DNA from: Pyxidicoccus caerfyrddinensis
GTDB lineage: Bacteria; Myxococcota; Myxococcia; Myxococcales; Myxococcaceae
Length of the DNA stretch: 64,000 nucleotides
Assembly: GCF_010894405.1 (NCBI RefSeq)
Contig: NZ_JAAIYA010000010.1
Coordinates: 186,001 to 250,000 of the forward strand
Direction of reading: 5' to 3'
The notes below the pieces were generated by a model. It was given only the letters and a program-made list of their open reading frames with translations, had not been told where the DNA came from and searched no databases. The position numbers were made by a program, and so were the translations under genes. Numbering within the stretch: the stretch's first letter is position 1; the number at the start of each line of letters is the position of its first letter. Positions 1 through 25,298 of this stretch are shown here, in pieces.

Positions 1-18221
<18,221 letters not shown>

Positions 18222-18229
18222 AGTGAATC

Positions 18230-18268
18230 GAGGGGCCGCGCAAGCCTGGCCGGATTGCGCGGTCCCTC
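18230..18268 (+). terminator. Hairpin after the first NRPS gene
   Basis: Arms 18230-18243 and 18255-18268 pair over 14 bp with one G-U wobble and an 11-nt loop, starting 9 bases after the TGA. No U-run follows. Its position suits transcription stop or mRNA 3'-end protection. The next plus-strand gene starts about 95 bases further on. Confidence 0.6.
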
Positions 18269-18363
18269 CTGGCAAGTACAGGAGGAGCCACCCCGGACCA
18301 CCTTCCACGGCTGGTGGTAGAGTGGGTCGCGGAGGGCACGTACGGCCCCCGGAGAGCCGACAC

Positions 18364-18924
18364 ATGCGGGATGGGAGTGAGGCGAGCTACCGGGTTCGGC
18401 GCATTGCGCGGCGAGCGGCGCCTGGCCCGGCCTTGACGCTCTCCAACGAGCGCATCTGGCGCAAGATGCAACGCCGTTCCATCGGGAGCGCAGCCTTCTT
18501 CGTCCTGGCGATTGGCGCGCTCGTCTACCGGAAAGCCTCAGCGCGGTTCGGCGCACTCGTGCCGGCCGTCTTCCTTGCAGCGCTCGTGGCGGTGCCCTTC
18601 GCCGCCATCCGCATCCAGGGGCGGAAGGACGAGCGCGGTGAGGACGGTGACCTCGAGACGGAGGCACCCGCTCCGGCCATCGAGAGTCAACTGCTGGCTG
18701 GCACGCTCTCTCCGGGCGATCTGGTCTACGAAGACCAGCACTGGACGACGCTCCTGGAGAGCATCCGATTCGGAGAGGCCGCCGGTGATGTCGACGCCAA
18801 GGCCCGTCGCGCCGCGCGACTCAGGATGACCCTCTACATCGTGCTGGGCGTCGCAGCAGCGCTTCCGCTCATCGGGCTCATCGCGAACAGCGGCGACGTG
18901 CTCCAGTGGCTCATTGACGACTGA
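18364..18924 (+). CDS. Unknown membrane protein, three predicted TM segments
   Basis: I do not recognise this 186-residue protein. The ATG at 18364 is chosen because GGAGAG (18351-18356) precedes it by 7 bases; the frame is open further upstream but that part overlaps the NRPS terminator hairpin. Three hydrophobic stretches are visible: about residues 34-53 (SAAFFVLAIGALV), 57-77 (FGALVPAVFLAAL) and 155-175 (LYIVLGVAAALPL). Between the second and third lies a charged, probably cytoplasmic or periplasmic segment with LLAGTLSPGDLVYEDQ. It is separated from the NRPS by a hairpin and converges on the hydrolase gene, so it is probably an independent unit. A link to the peptide pathway cannot be shown. 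Confidence 0.75.
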   Translation: MRDGSEASYRVRRIARRAAPGPALTLSNERIWRKMQRRSIGSAAFFVLAIGALVYRKASARFGALVPAVFLAALVAVPFAAIRIQGRKDERGEDGDLETEAPAPAIESQLLAGTLSPGDLVYEDQHWTTLLESIRFGEAAGDVDAKARRAARLRMTLYIVLGVAAALPLIGLIANSGDVLQWLIDD

Positions 18925-18974
18925 GCGAGGGGCCGGAGCTGCTCCGGGTCTCTTCGGCCTCCTCCCTCTTCAGG

Positions 18975-20066
18975 CTAGGGCGCCGTCCGCGCCGCGGGCG
19001 TCACCGTCGCCCCGAGGAATCGGGTGACCTCCTCCAGCAGCAGCCCGCGTCCCCGCTCCGGCCGGTCCAGGTGCACGAAGTGCGTGGCCTCGGGAATCAC
19101 GACGACCTTCACCTCCGCCGCGCGCTCCAGGTGCTCCTGCATTCGCATCACGTCCTCGGGCCGACTCCAGAAGTCCTTCGCGGAGCGCAGGATGAGGACG
19201 CGCGCGGTGATGGAGGCCGCGTCCCAGAGCTGCCGTCCGGTGGCAAGGTAGAAGCTATCCTCCAGCGCTCCCGACGGCGCACGGAACGCAAGAGGCGTGC
19301 GCGAGCCCGACAGTGAATCACTCGCGAGCGCCTCACGCTGAATGGCCTCCGCCACGGCCGGATTGCGCCACTGCGACTTGTCCTCGGTGGGGATGCTCCG
19401 GTCCCAGACTCCGAGCAGCGAGGCCGCCGTGTTCCACCGGTACGCCTCCAGCCCCTCGGCATTGAAGTGGCCGGGCCGCTTCGGGTCCTCGAAGTCCGTG
19501 CCGCGTCCGAGCATCTTGTGCTCGGCGCTCCCGGCGTAGAGCGAGTTGAGGACGACCAGGTGGCTGACCTCCTCGGGGTGGAGGCTCGCGTACATGCCCG
19601 CCCAGTGGCCACCGGTGGCCCAGCCGAGAATCGCGACCTTCGCCTTCCTCGTGCGCTTCTTCACGAAGTCGACCACCGCGCGCACGTCGCGGACGACCTC
19701 GTGAGAGCTCACGAGCGGGCGCCCCGACGCGGGCACGCTCATCGCCTTCGGCCGCGTGGAGCCACCGTAGCCCCGCGCATCCATGACGTAGACGGCGAAC
19801 CCCGCCCGCGCGAGGTCCGCCGCGAGCGAGCCACCCTCGACGGGCAGGTCGAACGAGGCGCGCCCCGGGACTCGCGCGCCGTGGAGGAGGATGACGGGCG
19901 GCAGCGCTGGAGCCTTCGTCGCGGTGTCACGCACCTCGCGGACGGAGAGCGTCACCCCCGGCTCTCCGGGCACGCGCAGCTCCGCGCGTGACACCTCGGC
20001 CCGGGCGTTGCCCGCGAGCAGCGCTCCCACCAGGAGCAGGTTCCGAATGACGTGCTGGATGCGCAC
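18975..20066 (-). CDS. Secreted alpha/beta-hydrolase fold protein lacking the nucleophile serine
   Basis: A 363-residue protein with a signal peptide (residues 1-23, ending GNARA). The alpha/beta-hydrolase core is clear: LLHGARVPG (oxyanion region), VMDARGYGGS, the nucleophile-elbow position, the acid loop (LRSAKDFWS, about 296-304) and a histidine in THFVHLD near 331. The elbow reads G148-W-A-T-G-G153: where GxSxG should carry serine there is alanine (codon GCC). It may be a non-catalytic fold member or use another residue. The GTG start at 20066 is supported by AAGGAGG six bases upstream. It is the last gene of the leftward block, separated from dedA by a gap with strong hairpins, so it is probably transcribed on its own. 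Confidence 0.85.
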   Translation of the reverse strand: MRIQHVIRNLLLVGALLAGNARAEVSRAELRVPGEPGVTLSVREVRDTATKAPALPPVILLHGARVPGRASFDLPVEGGSLAADLARAGFAVYVMDARGYGGSTRPKAMSVPASGRPLVSSHEVVRDVRAVVDFVKKRTRKAKVAILGWATGGHWAGMYASLHPEEVSHLVVLNSLYAGSAEHKMLGRGTDFEDPKRPGHFNAEGLEAYRWNTAASLLGVWDRSIPTEDKSQWRNPAVAEAIQREALASDSLSGSRTPLAFRAPSGALEDSFYLATGRQLWDAASITARVLILRSAKDFWSRPEDVMRMQEHLERAAEVKVVVIPEATHFVHLDRPERGRGLLLEEVTRFLGATVTPAARTAP

Positions 20067-20110
20067 CGTGGCCTCCTTGCAGGACGGTCCACGGATACTG
20101 ACAGAAGGCC

Positions 20111-20178
20111 GTGCGGCGGCAGCTACCGGGACACCCGCCGCACCAGCTGGCCGCCGTCGCGGGTATTGCGACCGGCGG
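20111..20178 (-). terminator. Paired hairpins between dedA-like gene and hydrolase gene
   Basis: Two stems lie just after the DedA stop on the minus strand. Arms 20111-20119 and 20135-20143 match perfectly over 9 bp (GTGCGGCGG). Arms 20151-20160 and 20168-20178 pair with one bulged base. No long U-run follows. It is a likely end of the miaB-to-dedA unit. Confidence 0.5.
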
Positions 20179-20198
20179 AGTCGTCCATCGCCCCGAGG

Positions 20199-21002
20199 CT
20201 ACGTCTTCTGCAGCGCTCCGCGCACGGACTCGGAAGCAACCACCTTCTCGGAGCCCGAGGCCGCCGAAGCGACCTCCTTGAACAGGGGCTCATTCTTGCC
20301 CGTCGCCGAGTTGCGCGAGGACGAGGCCACCGGCTCCTGGACGCGGGCGGCGACGGCCACGGGCTGTAACGCCGGGGTGACCGGGGCCACCTTGCGGCGA
20401 CGGCGGTACAGGACGTACGCGGCGACACCCGCCGCCAGCACGCCCATGACGACGTACTGACCTTCCTTGAACTTGTCGATGAGGGTGTCCAGTTCGCTGC
20501 CGAAGTGGAAGCCGAGCCACACGAAGATGGGCGCGGACAGCAGCGCCGCGAGCCCGTCCCAGAAGATGAACCGCCAGTAGGACATGCCCACGGAGCCGGC
20601 GGTGAAGTACGTCACCGCGCGCACGCCGGGCATGAACCGGGCGATGCAGACGATCTTCTGCCCGTGCTTCGTGAACAGCCCTTCCACCTTGGCGCGCTTC
20701 TCGGGCGTGACGATGCGCGCGAAGAAGCCCTTGCTGGCGCCCTCGTCGCGGCCCAGCTTCCCGCCCAGCCGGCGGCCAGCGAAGAAGATGAGGCTGTCAC
20801 CCGCGAGGATGCCGGCGAAGCCCACCGCCATCATCACCGGCAGGCTGGCGGCGCCCTTGTGCGCCAGGAAGCCGCCCAGGATGAGCGAGATGTCCTCGGG
20901 AAGCGGAATGCCCAGACCGCAGGCCACCAGGATGCTGAAGACGGTGGCATAGGCGACGAAGCCCTGTGCGTCGCCAAGCATGTGGGTGAGGAGTTCTTGC
21001 AC
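20199..21002 (-). CDS. DedA-family membrane protein
   Basis: A 267-residue inner-membrane protein of the DedA/VTT family, whose members are linked to undecaprenyl-phosphate or phospholipid flipping and envelope homeostasis. Features: VACGLGIPLPEDISLILGG near residues 28-45, FAGRRLGG, the family motif FMPGVRAVTYFTAGSVGMS (about 123-141), FIFWDGLAAL, and a final TM segment (YVVMGVLAAGVAAYVLY) followed by a basic stretch and a 65-residue hydrophilic tail that typical DedA proteins lack. The GTG at 21002 is used as start. Only 16 bases separate it from the upstream secreted-protein gene, so they are probably co-transcribed. The substrate is not evident. Confidence 0.9.
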   Translation of the reverse strand: MQELLTHMLGDAQGFVAYATVFSILVACGLGIPLPEDISLILGGFLAHKGAASLPVMMAVGFAGILAGDSLIFFAGRRLGGKLGRDEGASKGFFARIVTPEKRAKVEGLFTKHGQKIVCIARFMPGVRAVTYFTAGSVGMSYWRFIFWDGLAALLSAPIFVWLGFHFGSELDTLIDKFKEGQYVVMGVLAAGVAAYVLYRRRRKVAPVTPALQPVAVAARVQEPVASSSRNSATGKNEPLFKEVASAASGSEKVVASESVRGALQKT

Positions 21003-21018
21003 GCGTTGTCCCGTCCGT

Positions 21019-22014
21019 TCACTTCCGGAGAGCCTGTCCGGGATTTACCCGGTTCAGCCCATCCAGCGCCCAGGCATCAACCGGGCGCGGGTCGTCAAAA
21101 CTCCGGGCCAGGGCCTTCAAACCGAAGTACCCCTGGCGGCCGGCCGCCTCGTAGGCCGCTTCCTGGGCGCCCGTGGCCATCAATGCCAGCGCCCGGCTCA
21201 GCAAAGCCACCCCGTACTCCCCCACCGTCGCCTCCCCCGCTCCTGCTCCTCGGGCCTCGCGGAGTGCCACCGCGCCGCCCGTCCACCTGCTCTCCAAGCG
21301 TGCACCCATCCGGGACGAAAGCACTCCCCGGGCGAGCTCCCTGACGACAGGCTCCATCTCCGGCCGCCGGGTAGCAGGTCCCACCACCAACACCCACCCG
21401 CGCCCCGTCTCCACCCGCCGGATGCTGCCCTCGGCGTCGAGCAGATTAACCACCACCTCCAGAGGCGGCTTGCCTTCCGGCAGGCCCAGGAGTCGCGCCG
21501 CCTGTTGAAGGGGTGCATCCAACAGGGGCAGCCAGGCACGCTGTTCCGCGCGGTACAGCTCCAGCGTCTCCGCCCGGAGCGAAGCCACCGGCCACTCGGC
21601 CTCCACGCGGGCCAGCAGCGCCTCCAGCCCGTCCAGTCCGCGCGCCGCTCCGGAGGCCTGGGGCCCGCCCATGAGCCGGGCCAGGTAGTCCTCCACCGGC
21701 ACGGGGTGCGCGTCGAAGAAGGCCTGGGCCTGCGCCACCACCGCCGGGGAGGCCGCCACCAGCGCCTCGCGCACGCGCGTGCGGGCCGGGCCGTAGCGGA
21801 AGGCGGGCACCGGGTGCTCGCGGTAGCGCGAGCCGGCGTCGTAGCCCACGCGGTTCAGCAGCGCGAACAGGGTGAAGACGCGGCCGTCGGCCCTGACTTC
21901 GACGCCGCCGGCCGAGTACACGCTGGAGAACCAGTCCTCCGCCCCGGGCCCCTGCGCGAGCGCGGGCCTGGAGGCCCCGAGCAGGATGAAGATGACCAGG
22001 AGGGGGACACGCAT
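21019..22014 (-). CDS. Secreted protein of unknown function
   Basis: A 331-residue protein with a clear signal peptide (hydrophobic VPLLVIFILLGAS, cleavage after ALA near residue 20). I prefer the ATG at 22014 because it sits directly before the signal sequence; a GTG at 22035 would add seven residues. The mature part begins GAEDWFSSVYSAGGVEVRADGRVFTLFALLNRVGYD and is mostly helical in composition, with no cysteine pattern or catalytic motif that I recognise. The gene lies between a cNMP-domain gene and the DedA gene with gaps of 28 and 16 bases, suggesting one operon and a role in the envelope or periplasm. Confidence 0.8.
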   Translation of the reverse strand: MRVPLLVIFILLGASRPALAQGPGAEDWFSSVYSAGGVEVRADGRVFTLFALLNRVGYDAGSRYREHPVPAFRYGPARTRVREALVAASPAVVAQAQAFFDAHPVPVEDYLARLMGGPQASGAARGLDGLEALLARVEAEWPVASLRAETLELYRAEQRAWLPLLDAPLQQAARLLGLPEGKPPLEVVVNLLDAEGSIRRVETGRGWVLVVGPATRRPEMEPVVRELARGVLSSRMGARLESRWTGGAVALREARGAGAGEATVGEYGVALLSRALALMATGAQEAAYEAAGRQGYFGLKALARSFDDPRPVDAWALDGLNRVNPGQALRK

Positions 22015-22042
22015 GGGCGTGCCCGACGCTAGCACGGGGCCG

Positions 22043-22513
22043 TCAGGCGGCCGGGGCCTTTCCGACGAGCGTGCGCAGCATGTCCCGGTTGTCGCGCGCC
22101 TTCTGCCCGAAGTGGGCGACGATGCCCATCAACAGCTTCACGCAGGCCTGCGGCTTCGAAGCCAGGAGCTTCTGGAAGTCCGAGGCGCGAATCTCGAGGG
22201 CCGAGACATCGGTGGCGGCGGTGGCGGTGCACAGCCGCTCGCCCTTCTGCACGAGGGCCAGCTCCCCCAGGGGCTCGCCCGCGCCCACCTCGCCGAGGGG
22301 CACGTCGTCGCCCGAGGCGCTCTTCGCGCTCAGCCGCACGGTGCCCTCGCCGACGATGAGGAGCGACTCCCCCGTCTTGCCCTCGGTGAAGAGGGCGGTG
22401 CCCTTGGGGAACGCCCGGGGCACCGCGACGCCGGCGAAGATCTGGATGCCGGTGTCGGTGAAGCCCTTGAAGATGGGGCACGCCTTCAGGGTGGTCGCGG
22501 GCACTAAAGCCAT
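22043..22513 (-). CDS. Cyclic nucleotide-binding-domain protein
   Basis: A 156-residue protein made essentially of one cNMP-binding (CRP-like) beta-barrel: FPKGTALFTEGKTGESLLIVGEGTVRL at about 35-61, then the phosphate-binding cassette region GEPLGELALVQKGERLCTATA at 79-99, where the usual FGE-x-ALL-x-x-x-x-RxA is reduced to LGELALVQKGERLCTA. No DNA-binding helix-turn-helix follows, so it is a stand-alone sensor or structural module, not a CRP regulator. TTAGGAA lies before the ATG. It sits between the gamma-carbonic-anhydrase gene (37-base gap) and a secreted-protein gene. Confidence 0.85.
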   Translation of the reverse strand: MALVPATTLKACPIFKGFTDTGIQIFAGVAVPRAFPKGTALFTEGKTGESLLIVGEGTVRLSAKSASGDDVPLGEVGAGEPLGELALVQKGERLCTATAATDVSALEIRASDFQKLLASKPQACVKLLMGIVAHFGQKARDNRDMLRTLVGKAPAA

Positions 22514-22550
22514 GCGGAAATTCCTAACACGGGGCGCACGGGCCCGCGAG

Positions 22551-23066
22551 TCAGCGGCTCGCGCGGTGCTCGGCGGCGAGCTGGACGTAGTGCTGGGCGG
22601 AGAGGAGGAGGAACTGCCGTTCCTCGTCTGTAATCGGCCGCTTCACCTTGCCTGGAGAACCAACGACCAGCGAGCCCGGGGGCACTTTCGTCCCGGGAGT
22701 CAGCAGCGCCCCGGCGCCGATGATGCACTCGTCCCCCACCTCGACGCCGTCCATGAGGATGGCGCCCATGCCCACCAGCACGCGGTTGCCCACCACGCAG
22801 CCGTGCAGGATGACCCGGTGGCCCACCGTGACGTCGTCGCCCACGTGGGTGGCGTGCAGCTCGGTGGTGACGTGCACCATGGTGAGGTCCTGGATGTTGG
22901 TGCGCTTGCCGATGCGGATGGGATTCACGTCCCCGCGCAGCACGGCGTTGAACCAGACGGAGGAGTCCTCGCCCAGCTCCACGTCGCCCACCACCTGGGC
23001 GGAGTCCTCCACGAAGCAGCTCGGATCCACGCGGGGGGTCACCCCGCGGAACGGCCTCAATGCCAT
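22551..23066 (-). CDS. Gamma-carbonic-anhydrase-like hexapeptide-repeat protein
   Basis: A 171-residue left-handed beta-helix protein of the gamma-CA/YrdA/PaaY family. Hexapeptide repeats run from about residue 18 to 145 (VVGDVELGEDSSVW, VGDDVTVGHRVILHGC, VGMGAILMDGVEVGD). The three metal-ligand histidines are present at H65 (MVHVTT), H83 and H88 (GHRVILHGC), as in CamH-type enzymes. The final helix ERQFLLLSAQHYVQLA is typical. Carbonic anhydrase activity is possible, but many close relatives show none, so the exact reaction is open. GAGGTGA precedes the ATG; it follows miaB by 42 bases. Confidence 0.9.
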   Translation of the reverse strand: MALRPFRGVTPRVDPSCFVEDSAQVVGDVELGEDSSVWFNAVLRGDVNPIRIGKRTNIQDLTMVHVTTELHATHVGDDVTVGHRVILHGCVVGNRVLVGMGAILMDGVEVGDECIIGAGALLTPGTKVPPGSLVVGSPGKVKRPITDEERQFLLLSAQHYVQLAAEHRASR

Positions 23067-23108
23067 GACGTCACCTCGAGTGGGACGGCGAAACGGCGGG
23101 ACTGCGAG

Positions 23109-24497
23109 CTACGCCTCGGCGACGACGTGGAACGGCGAGGCGGCCGGAGCCAGGGGCAGCGGCTCCACGGTGGGCAGGGACAGCACGGAGAGCTGCTGGC
23201 CAGCGAGCGCGTTGGGCGTGGAGCGCTCCACCTTCACCTTCACCAGGGCGCCAGTGGGGGCATCCCCGTCGAAGTTGACGGTGCGGTTCTCCGGCGTGCG
23301 GCCGAAGCGCTTGGTGGCGTCGTAGCGCGAGTGGCCCTCGACGAGCACCTCCACCTCCGAGCCCACCAGCGCCGCGGTGACTTCCGTGCTGATGCGCCGC
23401 TGCAGCTTCTGCAGGCGCTCCAGCCGGGCAATCTTCACCTCGTGCGGCACGGGGCCCCACTCGTTCTCCCGCAGGGCGGCGCCCGTCTTGGGGCGCGGGC
23501 TGAAGACGAAGGAGAACTGGTTGTCGTAGCGGACCCGCTCGGTCAGCTTCATCGTCATCTCGAACTCCTCCTCGGTCTCCCCGGGGAAGCCCACGATGAT
23601 GTCGGTGGTGACGGCGATGCCCGGCCGCGCGGCGCGCAGCTTCTCCAGCCGCTCCAGGTACTGCACCACGGTGTAGTCGCGGCGCATCATCTTCAGGACG
23701 CGGTCGCTGCCGCACTGCACGGGCAGGTGGAAGTGCGGGGCAATCTTGGGCTGCGTGCGGAACGCGTCGATCAGCTCGTCGGACAGGTCGTGCGGGTGGC
23801 TGGTCGTGAAGCGCACGCGCTCGATGCCGGGCACCTCCGCGGTGCGCAGCAGCAGCTGCGCGAAGGAGATGCCGCCCGCGTACGAGTTCACGTTCTGGCC
23901 AATCAGCGTCACCTCGCGCACGCCCACCTTGGCCAGGTCATTGACCTCGAGCAGCACCTCCGGGAAGGCCCGGCTCACCTCGCGGCCACGCGTATGCGGG
24001 ACGACGCAGAACGAGCAGACGTTGTCGCAGCCCTTCATCACCGTGACGAACTCGGTGACCTTGCCGCGGGACGTCTCCGGGTCGGCGCGCGGGAAGACGT
24101 ACTCCTCCGAGTGGACGAAGGCGGCCTCCACCACTCGCGCGCGGTCCTCGGACACGCGGCCGATGATGTCCGGCAGCTTCGCGATGTTGTCGGGGCCGAA
24201 GACGAAGTCCAGGTACGGCACCTTCTTGAGGAGCTTGTCCTTCTCCTGCTGCGCGACGCAGCCGCCCACGCCGATGAGCGCGCCCCGGCTGGCCTTCACC
24301 GGCTTGTAGCGGCCGAGCGCGGACAGCATCTTGTCCTCCGCCTTCTCGCGGATGGCGCAGGTGTTGAGGATGATGAGGTCCGCGTTCTCGGGCACCGGAG
24401 TCGGCTCGTAGGACATCTTCGCCAGCACCTCGCTCATGCGGAGCGAGTCGTTGACGTTCATCTGGCAGCCGAAGGTGTGGATGAAGTAGCGCTTCAT
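23109..24497 (-). CDS. miaB: tRNA-2-methylthio-N6-dimethylallyladenosine synthase
   Basis: A 462-residue radical-SAM methylthiotransferase that adds the 2-methylthio group to i6A37 of tRNAs. The N-terminal UPF0004 domain has its three cluster cysteines, C11 (FGCQMN), C47 (NTCAIREKAEDK) and C80 (GVGGCVAQQE). The radical-SAM cysteines are C157, C161 and C164 (GCDNVCSFC). TRGREVSR and the later DIIVGFPGETEEEFE are family hallmarks, and a C-terminal TRAM domain runs from about 375 to 445. Length and motif wording match MiaB better than MtaB or RimO. It heads a tightly spaced leftward series of genes. Confidence 0.97.
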   Translation of the reverse strand: MKRYFIHTFGCQMNVNDSLRMSEVLAKMSYEPTPVPENADLIILNTCAIREKAEDKMLSALGRYKPVKASRGALIGVGGCVAQQEKDKLLKKVPYLDFVFGPDNIAKLPDIIGRVSEDRARVVEAAFVHSEEYVFPRADPETSRGKVTEFVTVMKGCDNVCSFCVVPHTRGREVSRAFPEVLLEVNDLAKVGVREVTLIGQNVNSYAGGISFAQLLLRTAEVPGIERVRFTTSHPHDLSDELIDAFRTQPKIAPHFHLPVQCGSDRVLKMMRRDYTVVQYLERLEKLRAARPGIAVTTDIIVGFPGETEEEFEMTMKLTERVRYDNQFSFVFSPRPKTGAALRENEWGPVPHEVKIARLERLQKLQRRISTEVTAALVGSEVEVLVEGHSRYDATKRFGRTPENRTVNFDGDAPTGALVKVKVERSTPNALAGQQLSVLSLPTVEPLPLAPAASPFHVVAEA

Positions 24498-24570
24498 GTC
24501 AGAACCCTGAGGAAGAACGTGCCCTTATGCGATGCCCGGGCGAGGAATGCAACCTGACGCGCGGCCCGGT

Positions 24571-25092
24571 TCATCCCCGACTGAGCAGGCGGGTCATCCG
24601 GGTGTGCAGGTCTACCAATTCCGTCTCCCGGGCGCGCAGCAGGGCCACGGTGTCCGGACCGAAGCGTCGCCCCAGGGCCTCGGTGGCGCGCTCCTGCTTC
24701 GTCAATTCCTCGCGGAGCCGGGTGCGCAGGTCCTCCACGTCGGGGGTGTTGGCGCCCTCCACCTGGCGGAGCTTGTCCTGGAGCTTCAGGGCGGCCCAGC
24801 GCCGGCCGCAGAAGGAGCGCAGCATGGCGGCACCCTGCTCCGCTGTCTGGGAGTTCAGTCCGGAGGCGCTCAGGGCCTCCGCGTGGGCCCGGGCGAGCAC
24901 GTCCGTCCCCTTCCCGGCCTCGGCGTGGGACAGCCAGGCCTGCTGGTAGCGGACCAGGGAGTCGAGCAGGGCCCCGTCCACCGGCCGGTACGCCATGCGG
25001 AGGGTCCGGTCATCCGCGGCGTCCAGGTTGGTGGAGCGCTCGAAGTTCCGGACATCCTGAAAGCCAGCGTCGTCGAAGAGGGAGGGTGCCAT
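24571..25092 (-). CDS. Unknown soluble protein (about 173 aa)
   Basis: I do not recognise a family. The ATG at 25092 is chosen (MAPSLFDDAGFQDV) with GAGAGC upstream; the frame extends to 25221, but that extra part is Arg/Pro-rich and not protein-like. The product is hydrophilic and almost wholly helical in composition; the last 80 residues (ALKLQDKLRQVEGANTPDVE and on) are rich in heptad-like Leu/Arg/Glu patterns and may form a coiled coil. It lies 73 bases upstream of miaB and behind the strong terminator of the efflux operon, so it probably has its own promoter and may lead into miaB. Confidence 0.75.
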   Translation of the reverse strand: MAPSLFDDAGFQDVRNFERSTNLDAADDRTLRMAYRPVDGALLDSLVRYQQAWLSHAEAGKGTDVLARAHAEALSASGLNSQTAEQGAAMLRSFCGRRWAALKLQDKLRQVEGANTPDVEDLRTRLREELTKQERATEALGRRFGPDTVALLRARETELVDLHTRMTRLLSRG

Positions 25093-25249
25093 GGGATTGC
25101 TCTCGCATCTAACAGCCCGGAGCGCCGGGTTGTAGCGACTCCGACCGGGGCGTGTCGTGCGTGCGGACAGGCGCCCGTTGTAACCCGGATAAATGGGAAA
25201 TCGCGCTGGCGCCTGAGGCAAGGCTGCGTTGGCAGTGCCCTACAAGAGG

Positions 25250-25286
25250 CCCGTCCCTCGGATGCGCACATCCTCCGAGGGACGGG
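25250..25286 (-). terminator. Perfect 13-bp hairpin ending the efflux operon
   Basis: Arms 25250-25262 and 25274-25286 are perfect complements over 13 bp with an 11-base loop, starting 12 bases past the stop of the RND pump gene. The U-run is poor, but the stem is the strongest in the window relative to its position. Confidence 0.75.
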
Positions 25287-25298
25287 AAGCAGCGGGAG

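Noticed and set aside
18933..18947. Palindrome CCGGAGC-T-GCTCCGG between two convergent genes as a terminator
   Set aside because: The one-base loop leaves only about 5 usable pairs and there is no U-run; too weak to list as a feature.
22071..24557. Plus-strand open frame of 828 codons across the gamma-CA and miaB genes
   Set aside because: It is opposite two well-recognised genes and its composition is His/Asp/Gly/Leu-rich without any motif.
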